The position numbers and the translations under genes are program-made. Below the pieces are notes generated by a model. That model was not told the origin of the DNA, ran no database searches, and saw only the letters and a program-made list of their open reading frames with translations. 64,000 nt of DNA from Rhodovulum kholense (GTDB taxonomy: Bacteria; Pseudomonadota; Alphaproteobacteria; Rhodobacterales; Rhodobacteraceae): the NCBI RefSeq assembly GCF_003053725.1, contig NZ_QAYC01000010.1:1-64000 (forward strand). The letters run 5' to 3'. This document shows, piece by piece, positions 52,505-63,033 of this stretch; position 1 is the first letter of the stretch; each line of letters begins with the position of its first letter.

Positions 52505-53377
52505 ATGAGCAAGAAGCATCCGATCATCTCCGTTACCGGCTCCTCCGGGGCAGGCACCTCGACGGTCAAGCACACCTTCGACCAGATCTTCCGCCGCGAG
52601 GGCGTGAACGCGGTCTCGATCGAGGGCGACGCCTTCCACCGCTTCAACCGTAAGGACATGAAGTCCGAGCTCGACCGCCAATACGCGGGCGGCAATGTCG
52701 GCTTCAGCCATTTCAGCTATGAGGCGAACGAGCTGAAGGAGCTGGAAAAGGTCTTCAGCCAGTATGCCGAGACCGGCACCGGCCGCACCCGCCACTATGT
52801 GCACGATGCCGACGAGGCCGAGAAATACGGCGTGCCTCCGGGCGAGTTCACCGACTGGGCGCCGTTCGAGGACGGGTCGGACCTGCTGTTCTACGAGGGC
52901 CTGCACGGCTCGGTCGTCAATGACGAGGTCAACATCGCCCAGCACGCCGATCTCAAGATCGGGGTGGTGCCGGTGATCAACCTCGAATGGATCCAGAAGA
53001 TCCACCGCGACAAGGAAAAGCGCGGCTACACCACCGAGGCCATTACCGACGTGATCCTGCGCCGGATGTATGCCTATGTGCATTGCATCTGCCCGCAATT
53101 CACCCAGACCGACATCAACTTCCAGCGCGTGCCCGTGGTCGACACCTCGAACCCCTTCGTCGCCCGCTGGATCCCCACCCCCGACGAAAGCCTCGTCGTG
53201 ATCCGGTTCCGCAACCCGCGCGGCATCGACTTTTCCTACCTGGTCTCGATGATCCACGGGTCCTGGATGAGCCGCGCCAACTCGATCGTGATCCCGGGCG
53301 GCAAGCTCGACCTCGCGATGCAGCTTATCCTGACGCCGATGATCAATCGCCTCGTCTCCGAATCGAAACGCGCCTGA
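52505..53377 (+). CDS. cbbP: Phosphoribulokinase
   Basis: Makes RuBP from ribulose-5-phosphate and ATP. The 290-residue protein is the bacterial (class I) form: P-loop GSSGAGTSTVKHTF at 12-25, then GDAFHRFNRKDMKSELDRQY and the YEGLHGSVVNDEVNIAQHAD block. The ATG at 52505 follows GGAGG. It is 17 bases after cbbF. Confidence 0.95.
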   Translation: MSKKHPIISVTGSSGAGTSTVKHTFDQIFRREGVNAVSIEGDAFHRFNRKDMKSELDRQYAGGNVGFSHFSYEANELKELEKVFSQYAETGTGRTRHYVHDADEAEKYGVPPGEFTDWAPFEDGSDLLFYEGLHGSVVNDEVNIAQHADLKIGVVPVINLEWIQKIHRDKEKRGYTTEAITDVILRRMYAYVHCICPQFTQTDINFQRVPVVDTSNPFVARWIPTPDESLVVIRFRNPRGIDFSYLVSMIHGSWMSRANSIVIPGGKLDLAMQLILTPMINRLVSESKRA

Positions 53378-53389
53378 GGAGGGTTCCGA

Positions 53390-55381
53390 ATGAACGCGCC
53401 CACCAAGATCGACACCAGCGCCGAAGCGCTGATGGCCACCGCCATCCGGGTCCTGACCATGGATGCGGTGCAAGCCGCCAATTCGGGCCATCCGGGCATG
53501 CCGATGGGCATGGCCGACGTGGCCGCGGTGCTCTTCAACCGGTTCATGCAGATCGACCCATCCTGCCCGAAATGGCCCGACCGCGACCGCTTTGTGCTGT
53601 CGGCGGGGCACGGGTCCATGCTGGTCTATTCGATCAACCACATGCTGGGCTACGCCGACATGGACATGGACCAGATCCGCAGCTTCCGGCAATGGGGCGC
53701 CCGCACGGCGGGCCATCCGGAATACGGCCATGCCGACGGGATCGAGACCACGACCGGCCCGCTGGGTCAGGGCATCACCACCGCGGTCGGCATGGCGCTG
53801 GCCGAACGGATGCATAATGCGCGCTTCGGCGACGATCTGGTCGATCACTACACCTACGTGATCGCGGGCGACGGCTGCCTGATGGAAGGCATCAGCCACG
53901 AGGCCATCGACATGGCCGGGCACTGGCAGCTGGGCCGGATGATCGTGCTGTGGGACGACAACAAGATCACCATCGACGGCTCGACCGAGCTGTCGACCTC
54001 GGTCGACCAGAAGGCGCGGTTCGCCGCCGCCGGCTGGCATGTGCAGGAGGTCGACGGTCACGACCGCGAGGCCATCGCCGCCGCCATCGAGGCCGCGCGC
54101 AAGGACCCGCGCCCGTCGCTGATCGACTGCAAGACGGTGATCGGTCAGGGCGCGCCCAACAAGGCGGGCAGCCACAAGGTTCATGGCGCGCCGCTGGGGG
54201 CCGAGGAAATCGCCGCGACCCGCACCGCGCTGGGCTGGGCCCACGAGGCTTTCACCCTGCCGAAGGACGTCTATGCCGCCTGGCAGGCGGTTGCCGCGCG
54301 CGGCCGTCAGGCTCGCGAGGGCTGGGAGGCGCGTCTGCTGTGCAACGAGCATGGCGGCGCCTTCGAGAAATCGCTGGCCAGGCCCGACAAGGTGGCCATG
54401 GCCGAGGCCATCGCGGCCTACAAGCAGAAGCTTTCGGCCGATGCGCCTAAGGTCGCGACCCGGAAAGCGTCGGAAATGGCGCTGGAGGTCGTGAACGCGA
54501 CCCTGCCCAATTCCATCGGCGGCTCGGCCGACCTGACGGGCTCGAACCTGACGCTGACCAAGGGCATGGCGCCGGTCAGCAAGGACAATTACGGCGGCAC
54601 CTACATCCATTACGGCATCCGCGAATTCGGCATGTCGGCGGCGATGAACGGGATCGCGCTCCACGGGGGCTTCTTCCCCTATGGCGGCACCTTCCTCGTC
54701 TTTGCCGACTATGCGCGGCCCGCGATCCGGCTGTCGGCGCTGATGGGGCTGCCGGTCGCCTATGTCATGACCCATGACTCGATCGGTCTGGGCGAGGATG
54801 GCCCGACCCACCAGCCGGTGGAACATCTGGCGAGCCTGCGCGCCATGCCCAACCTCAACGTCTTCCGGCCCGCCGATGTGGTCGAGACCGCCGAGGCCTG
54901 GGAAATCGCCGCGACCTCGGAGAGGACCCCGAGCCTGCTGGCGCTGTCGCGCCAGAACCTGCCCTGCCTGCGGACCGAGCACCGGATCGAGAACCTGACC
55001 GCCAAGGGCGCCTATGTGCTGCGCGAGCCCGAGGGCGGACGCGACGTGACGCTGATCGCCACCGGCTCGGAAGTCGAGATCGCGATGAATGCGGCCGACG
55101 AGCTGGCGCGCCAGGACGTCAAGGCGGCCGTTGTCTCTGCCCCCTGTTTCGAGCTATTCGCAGCACAGGACGAGGCCTACCGTGCCTCCGTCCTCGGCGA
55201 CGCACCCCGGGTCGGGGTCGAGGCTGCCGTGGAACAGGGCTGGGCGCCGCTTCTGGGCGCCAGATCCGCCTTCGTGGGCATGACCGGCTTCGGCGCCTCG
55301 GCGCCGGCAGACGACCTTTACAAGCATTTCGGCATCACCGCCGAAGCCGTGGCCGCCGCCGCGAAGAAACTGATCAGGTAA
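53390..55381 (+). CDS. cbbT: Transketolase, Calvin cycle
   Basis: Thiamine-diphosphate enzyme moving two-carbon units among sugar phosphates. The 663-residue protein has the N-domain [19 protein letters not shown], the ThDP/metal block [20 protein letters not shown] (GDG), and the pyrimidine domain [20 protein letters not shown] with the catalytic Glu. It is 12 bases after cbbP. Confidence 0.95.
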   Translation: MNAPTKIDTSAEALMATAIRVLTMDAVQAANSGHPGMPMGMADVAAVLFNRFMQIDPSCPKWPDRDRFVLSAGHGSMLVYSINHMLGYADMDMDQIRSFRQWGARTAGHPEYGHADGIETTTGPLGQGITTAVGMALAERMHNARFGDDLVDHYTYVIAGDGCLMEGISHEAIDMAGHWQLGRMIVLWDDNKITIDGSTELSTSVDQKARFAAAGWHVQEVDGHDREAIAAAIEAARKDPRPSLIDCKTVIGQGAPNKAGSHKVHGAPLGAEEIAATRTALGWAHEAFTLPKDVYAAWQAVAARGRQAREGWEARLLCNEHGGAFEKSLARPDKVAMAEAIAAYKQKLSADAPKVATRKASEMALEVVNATLPNSIGGSADLTGSNLTLTKGMAPVSKDNYGGTYIHYGIREFGMSAAMNGIALHGGFFPYGGTFLVFADYARPAIRLSALMGLPVAYVMTHDSIGLGEDGPTHQPVEHLASLRAMPNLNVFRPADVVETAEAWEIAATSERTPSLLALSRQNLPCLRTEHRIENLTAKGAYVLREPEGGRDVTLIATGSEVEIAMNAADELARQDVKAAVVSAPCFELFAAQDEAYRASVLGDAPRVGVEAAVEQGWAPLLGARSAFVGMTGFGASAPADDLYKHFGITAEAVAAAAKKLIR

Positions 55382-55398
55382 GACAAGAAGGGTGGAAG

Positions 55399-56400
55399 AT
55401 GACAGTTAAGGTAGCAATCAACGGCTTCGGCCGGATCGGGCGCAACGTGCTGCGGGCGATCGTTGAATCGGGCCGCACCGATATCGAGGTCGTCGCGATC
55501 AACGATCTGGGCCCGGTCGAGACCAACGCCCACCTGATGCGCTACGACAGCGTTCACGGCCGCTTCCCCGGCACCGTGACCGTGAGCGGCGACACCATCG
55601 ACGTGGGCCGCGGCCCGATCAAGGTGACCGCGATCCGCGACCCCAAGGAGCTGCCCTGGGGCGATGTCGATGTGGCGCTGGAATGCACGGGCATCTTTAC
55701 CGCCCGCGACAAGGCCGCGATCCATCTGGAAAACGGCTCGAAGCGGGTGCTGATCTCGGCGCCGGGCGCCGGGGCCGACAAGACCATCGTCTATGGCGTG
55801 AACCATGACGTGCTGACCAAGGACGATCTGGTCGTCTCGAACGCCTCCTGCACGACGAACTGCCTGTCGCCGGTCGCCAAGGCCCTGAACGATGCCATCG
55901 GCATCACCCGCGGCTTCATGACCACGATCCACAGCTACACCGGCGACCAGCCGACGCTGGACACGATGCACAAGGATCTCTATCGCGCCCGCGCCGCGGC
56001 GATGTCGATGATCCCGACCTCGACCGGGGCCGCCAAGGCCGTGGGTCTCGTGCTGCCGGAACTGAACGGCAAGCTCGACGGCGTCGCGATCCGGGTGCCG
56101 ACGCCGAACGTCTCGGTCGTCGATCTGGTCTTCGAGGCCTCGAAGGCGACCACCGTCGACGAGGTCAACGCGGCCATCCGGGCGGCGGCCGACGGTCCGA
56201 TGAAGGGCATTCTCGGCTATACCGACGAGAAACTGGTCTCGTCGGACTTCAACCACGACCCGCATTCCTCGGTCTTCCACATGGACCAGACCAAGGTGAT
56301 GGACGGCACCATGGTCCGCATCCTGACCTGGTATGACAACGAATGGGGCTTCTCCAACCGGATGGCGGATACCGCCGTGGCCATGGGGGCCCTGATCTGA
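55399..56400 (+). CDS. cbbG: Glyceraldehyde-3-phosphate dehydrogenase, Calvin cycle
   Basis: Reduces 1,3-bisphosphoglycerate in the Calvin cycle. The 333-residue protein starts with the Rossmann motif [15 protein letters not shown], has the catalytic Cys in [12 protein letters not shown] and the C-terminal [17 protein letters not shown]. Asp in VVAINDLG ends the second strand, which favours NAD. Its TGA shares a base with the ATG of the kinase gene (TGATG). Confidence 0.94.
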   Translation: MTVKVAINGFGRIGRNVLRAIVESGRTDIEVVAINDLGPVETNAHLMRYDSVHGRFPGTVTVSGDTIDVGRGPIKVTAIRDPKELPWGDVDVALECTGIFTARDKAAIHLENGSKRVLISAPGAGADKTIVYGVNHDVLTKDDLVVSNASCTTNCLSPVAKALNDAIGITRGFMTTIHSYTGDQPTLDTMHKDLYRARAAAMSMIPTSTGAAKAVGLVLPELNGKLDGVAIRVPTPNVSVVDLVFEASKATTVDEVNAAIRAAADGPMKGILGYTDEKLVSSDFNHDPHSSVFHMDQTKVMDGTMVRILTWYDNEWGFSNRMADTAVAMGALI

Positions 56401-57608
56401 TGGCGCCGACGCCCCTGACATCGCTGGATGTTTCGGGCAGACGCCTGGCGGTCCGGGCGGATCTGAACGTTCCGCTCGGCCCCGACGGGGTGGGCGATGC
56501 CACGCGCATCGCCCGGTTCGCCAGGGGCATGAAACCGCTTCTGGCACAAGGCGCGCGGCTGGTGGTTCTCAGCCATCTCGGCCGTCCCGAGGGCGAGTTG
56601 ACCCCGGCCCTGTCGCTGGAACGGGTCAAGGGCGCACTGGCCGATGCCCTGGAGGCGCCTGTGCGCTTCATCGACACCTGCGCGGGCCCCATGGCCGAGC
56701 GCGCCAGCCTCGCGCTGGCCCCGGGCGAGGTTCTGCTGTGCGAGAACCTGCGCTTCGAGCGCGGCGAGGAAGTGAACGACCCGCGGCTCGGGGCGGATCT
56801 GGCCCGGCTGGGCGACATCTATGTCAACGATGCCTTTTCCTGCTGTCACCGGCTGCATGCCTCGACCACGGCGGCGGTCGACGCCGCCGAGACGGTCGCC
56901 GCCGGACCGCTGCTGCTGGAAGAGCTGGCCCAGCTCGACCGGGCGCTCGATACCCCGCTCTCGCCCTCGGTGGCGCTGGTCGGCGGGCGCTCGATGGCCG
57001 AACGGCTGGGGCTTCTGAAACGGCTGGTGGCCAAGATCGACACCGTCCTGCTGGGGGGCGGGCTGGCCAATACCTTCCTGTTCGCGCGCGGCTACAGCAT
57101 CGGCAAGTCGTTCTGCGAACCCGAACTGGCCGACGAGATCCTCGAGATCGCGGCGCTGGCCGAGGTCGCGGGCTGCAGGATCGTGATGCCCAGGGACTTC
57201 GTCGTCGACGGGCTGCAACATGCGGGCCAGCATGCCTATCCGGTGCCGCTGGGCGGCATCCGCCCGAACCGCCGGGTCTACGATCTGGGACCCGATACGG
57301 TCGAGCTGTATCGCGGCCTCCTGCGCACGGCCCGCACCATCGTCTGGAACGGGCCGATGGGCACCTACGAAACCCCGCCCTTCGACGGCGCGACCCGGGC
57401 ACTGGCCGAAACCGTGGCCGAACAGACCCGGGCCGGGATCTGCGTGTCGGTCGCGGGCGGCGGGGACACGCTGGTCGCGCTGAACCGCTCGGGCCTCGCC
57501 CATGATTTCACCTATGTCTCCACCGCCGGTGGAGCATTCCTCGAATGGCTGGAGGGGCGGCCGCTCCCCGGTCTCGAAGCCCTCGAACGCGCCCAGCGCG
57601 CAGACTGA
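56400..57608 (+). CDS. cbbK: Phosphoglycerate kinase, divergent Calvin-cycle copy
   Basis: Phosphorylates 3-phosphoglycerate. The 402-residue protein has the substrate block RADLNVPL at 19-26, SHLGRP at 58-63, CENLRFERGEEVNDP, and the nucleotide-domain SVAGGGDTLVAL. It departs from the norm at the nucleotide-domain loop: canonical GGAKVxxK reads GGRSMAER (195-202), so the Lys that contacts the transferred phosphate is Ser198 and the second Lys is Arg202. It may be a specialised or weak isozyme. The start overlaps the cbbG stop. Confidence 0.88.
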   Translation: MAPTPLTSLDVSGRRLAVRADLNVPLGPDGVGDATRIARFARGMKPLLAQGARLVVLSHLGRPEGELTPALSLERVKGALADALEAPVRFIDTCAGPMAERASLALAPGEVLLCENLRFERGEEVNDPRLGADLARLGDIYVNDAFSCCHRLHASTTAAVDAAETVAAGPLLLEELAQLDRALDTPLSPSVALVGGRSMAERLGLLKRLVAKIDTVLLGGGLANTFLFARGYSIGKSFCEPELADEILEIAALAEVAGCRIVMPRDFVVDGLQHAGQHAYPVPLGGIRPNRRVYDLGPDTVELYRGLLRTARTIVWNGPMGTYETPPFDGATRALAETVAEQTRAGICVSVAGGGDTLVALNRSGLAHDFTYVSTAGGAFLEWLEGRPLPGLEALERAQRAD

Positions 57609-57620
57609 CGGAGATTAACG

Positions 57621-58685
57621 ATGGCTCTTATCACCCTTCGCCAACTCCTGGACCACGCGGCCGAGCACGGCTACGGCGTCCCGGCGTTCAACATCAACAA
57701 CATGGAACAGGGCCTGTCGATCATGGAGGCCGCCAAGGCCTGCGACGCGCCGGTCATCATCCAGGCGAGCCGTGGCGCGCGCCAATATGCCAATGACATC
57801 ATGCTGGCGAAGATGATCGAGGCGCTGTCGATGATCTATCCCGACATCCCGCTTTGCATGCATCAGGACCACGGCAACAACGAGGCGACCTGCCTGTCGG
57901 CCATCAAGCACGGCTTTACCTCGGTGATGATGGACGGCTCGCTGGAAGGCGACGGCAAGACGCCCGCGTCCTACGAGTATAACGTCGACATCACCAAGCG
58001 CGTGGCCGACATGGCGCATTGGGTCGGTGCCTCGGTCGAGGGCGAGCTGGGCGTTCTGGGCAGCCTGGAAACCGGCATGGGCGAAGCCGAGGACGGCCAT
58101 GGCGCCGAGGGCGAGCTGAGCCACGACCAGCTGCTGACCGACCCCGATCAGGCCGCCGATTTCGTCGCCAAGACCCGGGTCGATGCGCTGGCCATCGCCT
58201 GCGGCACCAGCCACGGAGCCTACAAGTTCACCCAGAAGCCCACCGGCGAGACGCTGGCGATGAGCGTGATCGAGAAGATCCACGCCAAGCTGCCCGACAC
58301 GCACCTGGTGATGCACGGCTCGTCCTCGGTGCCGCAATACCTGCAGGACCTGATCAACGAGAATGGCGGCGCGATGCCCCAGACCTATGGCGTGCCGGTC
58401 GAAGAGATCGAGCGCGGCATCAAGATGGGCGTGCGCAAGGTCAATATCGACACCGACAACCGGATGGCGATGACCGGCACCTTCCGCCGCATCGCGCAGG
58501 AAAACCCGGCCGAATTCGACCCGCGGAAATTCCTCAAGCCCGCGATGGCCGAGATGACCAAGCTGTGCAAGGACCGGTTCGAGCGCTTCGGCACCGCCGG
58601 CAATGCCTCGCGGATCAAGCCGATCCCGATGGAGGACATGGCCAAGCGCTATGCCGATGGCAGCCTCGATCCGAAGACGAAATAA
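57621..58685 (+). CDS. cbbA: Fructose-bisphosphate aldolase class II
   Basis: Zinc-dependent aldolase forming fructose and sedoheptulose bisphosphates. The 354-residue protein has [20 protein letters not shown], the zinc ligands in [13 protein letters not shown] and GTSHGAYKF, and the [19 protein letters not shown] block. It matches the Calvin-cycle subtype of Rhodobacter. A GC-rich hairpin separates it from cbbM. Confidence 0.94.
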   Translation: MALITLRQLLDHAAEHGYGVPAFNINNMEQGLSIMEAAKACDAPVIIQASRGARQYANDIMLAKMIEALSMIYPDIPLCMHQDHGNNEATCLSAIKHGFTSVMMDGSLEGDGKTPASYEYNVDITKRVADMAHWVGASVEGELGVLGSLETGMGEAEDGHGAEGELSHDQLLTDPDQAADFVAKTRVDALAIACGTSHGAYKFTQKPTGETLAMSVIEKIHAKLPDTHLVMHGSSSVPQYLQDLINENGGAMPQTYGVPVEEIERGIKMGVRKVNIDTDNRMAMTGTFRRIAQENPAEFDPRKFLKPAMAEMTKLCKDRFERFGTAGNASRIKPIPMEDMAKRYADGSLDPKTK

Positions 58686-58694
58686 ATCTCTGGC

Positions 58695-58718
58695 GCCCGG
58701 CCCTCGCGGGGGCCGGGC
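58695..58718 (+). terminator. Stem-loop between cbbA and cbbM
   Basis: Perfect nine-base stem GCCCGGCCC/GGGCCGGGC, loop TCGCGG, ten bases after cbbA. No T run follows. It more likely sets mRNA processing or partial read-through, adjusting cbbM levels, than ending the operon. Confidence 0.6.
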
Positions 58719-58795
58719 CCGCTCCGGAAACGCGCGCAACGTAGAACGAAGACCACCGGAACCCGGGGACAAGACGAACCGAAAGGCCATAGGAA

Positions 58796-60181
58796 ATGGA
58801 TCAGTCGAACCGATATGCCCGCCTCGACCTCGATGAGAAAGCGCTCATCGCCGGCGGCCGTCACGTGCTTTGCGCCTATACGATGAAGCCCAAGGGGGAC
58901 GGGGACTACCTAGCCACCGCGGCGCATTTCGCCGCCGAAAGCTCGACCGGCACCAATGTCGAGGTGCACACCACCGACGATTTCACCAAGGGCGTCGATG
59001 CGCTCGTCTACGAGATCGACCCCGAAAACGAGGTGATGAAGATCGCCTATCCGGTCGAGCTGTTCGACCGCAACATCATCGACGGCCGCGCCATGCTGGC
59101 CTCGTTCCTGACGCTGACGATCGGCAACAACCAGGGCATGGGCGACGTGGCGCATGCCAAGATGCGCGACTTCTACGTGCCGCCGGCCTATCTGCGGCTC
59201 TTCGACGGGCCGGTGATGAACATCGCCGACATGTGGCGCGTTCTGGGCCGCAGCGTCACCGATGGCGGCATGGTGGTGGGCACCATCATCAAGCCGAAAC
59301 TCGGCCTGCGCCCGCAGCCCTTCGCGGATGCCTGCTACGAATTCTGGCTGGGTGGAGACTTCATCAAGAACGATGAGCCGCAAGGCAACCAGGTCTTCGC
59401 GCCGCTGAAAGAGACGATCCGTCTGGTCGCCGACGCGATGAAGCGCGCCCAGGACAAGACCGGCGAGGCCAAGCTGTTCTCGGCCAACATCACCGCCGAC
59501 GACCATTATGAAATGCTGGCCCGGGGTGAATACATCCTCGAGACCTTCGGCGAGAATGCCGATCACGTGGCCTTCCTCGTCGATGGCTATGTGGCCGGTC
59601 CGGCGGCGATCACCACCGCGCGCCGCGCCTTCCCGCACCAGTTCCTGCACTATCACCGCGCGGGCCACGGCGCCGTGACCTCGCCGGAATCCCAACGCGG
59701 CTACACCGCCTTCGTGCTGTCCAAGATGGCGCGTCTGCAGGGCGCCTCGGGCATCCACACCGGCACCATGGGCTTTGGCAAGATGGAGGGCGATCCGTCC
59801 GACAAGATCATGGCCTTCATGCTGACCGACGACGTGGCCGAGGGCCCCTTCTACCGGCAGGACTGGCTGGGGATGAAACCCACCACCCCGATCATCTCGG
59901 GCGGCATGAACGCGCTGCGGCTGCCGGGCTTCTTCGACAATCTGGGCCATTCCAACGTGATCCAGACCTCGGGCGGCGGCGCCTTCGGCCATGTCGATGG
60001 CGGCACCGCGGGGGCGATCTCGCTGCGCCAGGCCCATGACGCCTGGAAGTCGGGCGTCGGCCTTGTCGACTACGCCAAGGAGCACAAGGAACTGGCCCGG
60101 GCCTTCGAAAGCTTCCCGCAGGATGCCGACAAGCTTTACCCCGGCTGGCGCGAAGCGCTGGGCGCTGTCGCCGCCGAATGA
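58796..60181 (+). CDS. cbbM: RuBisCO form II large subunit
   Basis: Fixes CO2 onto RuBP. The 461-residue form II protein has [20 protein letters not shown] (catalytic Lys) at about 162-181, the carbamylated Lys region [14 protein letters not shown], and [14 protein letters not shown] in loop 6. No small subunit gene is present, as expected for form II, which has low CO2 specificity and suits anoxic, CO2-rich growth. The ATG lies after GGCCATAGGAA. Form I genes are not in the window. Confidence 0.97.
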   Translation: MDQSNRYARLDLDEKALIAGGRHVLCAYTMKPKGDGDYLATAAHFAAESSTGTNVEVHTTDDFTKGVDALVYEIDPENEVMKIAYPVELFDRNIIDGRAMLASFLTLTIGNNQGMGDVAHAKMRDFYVPPAYLRLFDGPVMNIADMWRVLGRSVTDGGMVVGTIIKPKLGLRPQPFADACYEFWLGGDFIKNDEPQGNQVFAPLKETIRLVADAMKRAQDKTGEAKLFSANITADDHYEMLARGEYILETFGENADHVAFLVDGYVAGPAAITTARRAFPHQFLHYHRAGHGAVTSPESQRGYTAFVLSKMARLQGASGIHTGTMGFGKMEGDPSDKIMAFMLTDDVAEGPFYRQDWLGMKPTTPIISGGMNALRLPGFFDNLGHSNVIQTSGGGAFGHVDGGTAGAISLRQAHDAWKSGVGLVDYAKEHKELARAFESFPQDADKLYPGWREALGAVAAE

Positions 60182-60187
60182 CGCTCC

Positions 60188-60214
60188 GGCGCGGCCCTGC
60201 CCCGGGGCCGCGCC
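60188..60214 (+). terminator. Stem-loop between cbbM and cbbE
   Basis: Perfect ten-base stem GGCGCGGCCC/GGGCCGCGCC with a seven-base loop, six bases after cbbM. No T run. Probably stabilises the cbbM message or limits read-through. Confidence 0.6.
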
Positions 60215-60253
60215 AACCTTGCAAAAACCGGCCCTATCGGGAGGAACCCCAAG

Positions 60254-60949
60254 ATGTTCGACCGTTCGATCAAGATCGCGCCCTCGATCCTGTCTGCCGA
60301 TTTCGCGAATTTCGGCGCCGAGATTCGGGCCATCGAGGCGCAGGGCGCCGACTGGGTGCATGTCGATGTGATGGACGGGCATTTCGTCCCGAACCTGACC
60401 TTCGGCCCGCCCGCGGTGAAGGCGTTCCGCCCGCATGTGAAGACCTTCATGGACGTCCACCTGATGATCTCGCCGGTCGATGCCTATATCGAGGCCTATG
60501 CCGAGGCGGGCGCCGACATGATCACCGCCCATATCGAGGCGGGCCCGCATATCCACCGCACCCTGCAGGCGATCAAGGCGCAGGGCGTCAAGGCGGGCGT
60601 TGTGCTGAACCCCGCGACGCCTGCGGAAAGCGTCGAGCATATCCTCGATCTCTGCGACATGGTCCTGATCATGACCGTGAACCCGGGCTTCGGCGGGCAG
60701 AAATTCATCCATTCCGGCATCGAGAAGACCCGCAAGGTCCGCGCCATGATCGGCGACCGCCCGATCCATATCCAGATCGACGGCGGCATCACCCCCGAGA
60801 CCGCGCCCCTCGTGGTCGAGGCGGGCGCCGATGTGCTGGTCGCGGGCTCGGCCGTCTTCAAGGGCGGCTCGGTCGATGCGCCCGAGGTCTATGGCGCCAA
60901 TATCCGCGCGATCCGCGAAGCCGCCGAAGGCGCGCGCAAGGCGGCCTGA
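60254..60949 (+). CDS. cbbE: Ribulose-phosphate 3-epimerase
   Basis: Interconverts xylulose-5-phosphate and ribulose-5-phosphate. The 231-residue TIM barrel has [20 protein letters not shown], the metal and catalytic [28 protein letters not shown] and [21 protein letters not shown] precedes the ATG. It follows cbbM and a hairpin. A housekeeping rpe is possible but the place in the operon favours the cbb role. Confidence 0.93.
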   Translation: MFDRSIKIAPSILSADFANFGAEIRAIEAQGADWVHVDVMDGHFVPNLTFGPPAVKAFRPHVKTFMDVHLMISPVDAYIEAYAEAGADMITAHIEAGPHIHRTLQAIKAQGVKAGVVLNPATPAESVEHILDLCDMVLIMTVNPGFGGQKFIHSGIEKTRKVRAMIGDRPIHIQIDGGITPETAPLVVEAGADVLVAGSAVFKGGSVDAPEVYGANIRAIREAAEGARKAA

Positions 60950-60969
60950 AGCCAGACCACAGGTCCGGG

Positions 60970-60990
60970 AGGGCGCGGGCCGCGCGCCCT
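60970..60990 (+). terminator. Stem-loop after cbbE
   Basis: Stem AGGGCGCG/CGCGCCCT with a five-base loop, 21 bases past the cbbE stop. It may mark the end of the main cbb transcript before the redoxin gene. Confidence 0.5.
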
Positions 60991-61118
60991 TCCGCGCCCC
61001 GTTGCCCCCGGGGCGGCTCTGTCACACTGAGGGACCGCCACCAAAGGACCGGCTGGCCCGCCCGCCGCCCCGCGTTACCTTCTTTCCGGCACCCGTGTCC
61101 CATTCGAAGGAGGTTTCC

Positions 61119-61676
61119 ATGGCCGTCTCTCCCCCCGTCTGCGATTTCGGCTGGACCGCCCCGGACTTCGCCCTGCCCGGCACCGACGGAAAGACCCACA
61201 GGCTTTCGGACATCCGCGGCCCCAGGGGCACGCTGGTCATGTTCATCTGCAACCACTGCCCCTATGTGCTGGCGGTCCGCGACAGGCTGATCCGCGACGC
61301 GCGCGACCTGCAAGGCCTTGGGATCGGCGTTGCCGCGATCTGTTCGAACGACGCCTCGGCCTATCCCGAGGACGGGATCGAGGGCATGCGCCGCGTCGCC
61401 GAGGAACTTGACCTTCCCTTCCCCTATCTCCATGACGAGGACCAGTCGGTCGCGCGGGCCTATGGCGCTGTCTGCACCCCGGATTTCTTCGGCTTCGATG
61501 CCGGGATGGGGCTGCAATATCGCGGACGGCTGGATGCCTCGCGCAAGCAGGCGGGCCCGCCCGACCTGCGCCGCGACCTTTACGAGGCGATGAAACAGGT
61601 GGCCGAGACCGGCCACGGACCCGCCGAGCAGATCCCGTCGATGGGATGCTCGATCAAATGGAAGGATGCCGCGTGA
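61119..61676 (+). CDS. Thioredoxin-fold redoxin (AhpC/TSA-like)
   Basis: A 185-residue thioredoxin-fold protein. The opening WTAPDFALPGTDGKTHRLSD is typical of redoxins; the active-site region FICNHCPYVLAVRDRL has two cysteines separated by two residues (Cys-Asn-His-Cys). Further on are IAAICSNDASAYPEDG-type sequence and a conserved PSMGCSIKWK at the C-terminus. Start at 61119 follows GAAGGAGG. It is coupled to cbbZ (GTGA). A disulfide or peroxide reductase role is likely; direct action on Calvin-cycle enzymes would be speculation. Confidence 0.82.
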   Translation: MAVSPPVCDFGWTAPDFALPGTDGKTHRLSDIRGPRGTLVMFICNHCPYVLAVRDRLIRDARDLQGLGIGVAAICSNDASAYPEDGIEGMRRVAEELDLPFPYLHDEDQSVARAYGAVCTPDFFGFDAGMGLQYRGRLDASRKQAGPPDLRRDLYEAMKQVAETGHGPAEQIPSMGCSIKWKDAA

Positions 61677-62335
61677 AGGCCATCATCTTCGATCTCGACG
61701 GGACGCTGATCGACAGCGCCCCCGATATCCATGCCGCCGTGAACCGGACGCTTGCCGGGATGGGCCGGGAGGCGCTTGACCTCGACACCATCCGCGCCTT
61801 TATCGGTGACGGAGTGCAGGTCTTGATGGAGCGCGTGATCGAAGCCCGCGGGCTTGACGCCGGTCAGCGCGACGCCATGGTCGAGACGTTCCTTGGCCAT
61901 TACGAAGCCGACCCGGCGACGCTGACGACGCTGTATCCCGGCGTCGAGGACGCGCTGGAACAGTTCCGCGACGAAGGCTGGGCGATGGGCGTCTGCACCA
62001 ACAAGCCCGAGGCGCCCTCGCGCGCCATCCTCAAGACCTTCGGCATCGACGGCTTCTTCGGCGCGGTGGTCGGCGGCGACACGCTCGAGGTCAAGAAGCC
62101 CGACCCGAAACCGCTTCTGGCGGTGCGCGACCAGCTTCAGGCCAAGCAGGCGGTCTTTGTCGGCGACAGCGAGATCGACGCGGCGACGGCACTGGCCACC
62201 GGCATGCGCTTTGCGCTCTTTACCGAGGGCTATCACCGGTCCGAGGATGTCGACGACATCCCGCAGGATGCACGGTTTTCCGATTATGACGTGCTGGTCG
62301 CCATCGTGGCGCGGCTCGCCGACGAGCTGAGATGA
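61673..62335 (+). CDS. cbbZ: Phosphoglycolate phosphatase
   Basis: Removes the phosphate from 2-phosphoglycolate made when RuBisCO uses oxygen. The 220-residue HAD protein starts with KAIIFDLDGTLIDSAPDIHA (nucleophile Asp), has VCTNKPEAPS with the motif II region, KKPDPKP, and VFVGDSEIDAATA (motif IV). I chose the GTG at 61673, which overlaps the redoxin stop, since the motif then starts at residue 2; an ATG at 61646 is possible. It overlaps cbbY by four bases. Confidence 0.9.
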   Translation: MKAIIFDLDGTLIDSAPDIHAAVNRTLAGMGREALDLDTIRAFIGDGVQVLMERVIEARGLDAGQRDAMVETFLGHYEADPATLTTLYPGVEDALEQFRDEGWAMGVCTNKPEAPSRAILKTFGIDGFFGAVVGGDTLEVKKPDPKPLLAVRDQLQAKQAVFVGDSEIDAATALATGMRFALFTEGYHRSEDVDDIPQDARFSDYDVLVAIVARLADELR

Positions 62336-63033
62336 CCATCAAGGCCCTGATCTTCGATCTCGACGGCACGCTGGCCGAGACCGAGGAAACCCACCGGGCG
62401 GCGTTCAACGCGACTTTCGCCGCCCATGGGCTCGACTGGCACTGGTCGCGCGAGGACTATGCCGTTCTGCTGAAGACCGGCGGCGGCAAGGAGCGGCTGC
62501 GCGCCTTTCAGGCGGGGCTGCCCGAGGCGGCGCGGCTGCCCGAGGCCGATATCCTGCGGCTTCATGCCGAAAAGACCGAAACCTTCGGCCGGATGATCGC
62601 CGAAGGCGCGGTCGGGCTGCGCCCCGGGGTCGAGGACCTGATCCTGCATGCCCGCGAGGCCGAGATGGCCATCGCCATGGCCACCACCACCTCGCGGCCG
62701 AATGTCGAGGTGCTGGCGCGGACCTGCTGGGGCAGGCCCGCCGACCGGGTCTTCGACGTGATCGCCTCGGGCGACGAGGTCGAGCGCAAGAAGCCCGACC
62801 CCGCGATCTACCGGCTGGCGCTCGACCGGCTGGGGATGCCGCCGCGTGAGTGCCTTGCCTTCGAGGACAGCCATATCGGCCTGCAATCGGCGCGGGCGGC
62901 AGGGCTTGGGGTCGTCATCACCCCCAGCACCTATACCGAGGGCGAGGATTTCACCGGCGCCGCGCATTGCGCGCCGACGCTGGAACAGCGCAACTGGCCG
63001 CTGATCCTGAAGGCGATGCTGCTGAGCTACTAG
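62332..63033 (+). CDS. cbbY: CbbY, sugar-bisphosphate phosphatase (HAD)
   Basis: Dephosphorylates xylulose-1,5-bisphosphate, a misfire product that inhibits RuBisCO. The 233-residue HAD protein has KALIFDLDGTLAETEETHRA with the nucleophile Asp, the cap region LKTGGGKERLRAF, MATTTSRPN, and the KKPDPAIYRLALDRLGM and FEDSHIGLQSARAAG motifs of CbbY. It ends the operon; its stop overlaps the convergent gene by four bases. Confidence 0.9.
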   Translation: MTIKALIFDLDGTLAETEETHRAAFNATFAAHGLDWHWSREDYAVLLKTGGGKERLRAFQAGLPEAARLPEADILRLHAEKTETFGRMIAEGAVGLRPGVEDLILHAREAEMAIAMATTTSRPNVEVLARTCWGRPADRVFDVIASGDEVERKKPDPAIYRLALDRLGMPPRECLAFEDSHIGLQSARAAGLGVVITPSTYTEGEDFTGAAHCAPTLEQRNWPLILKAMLLSY

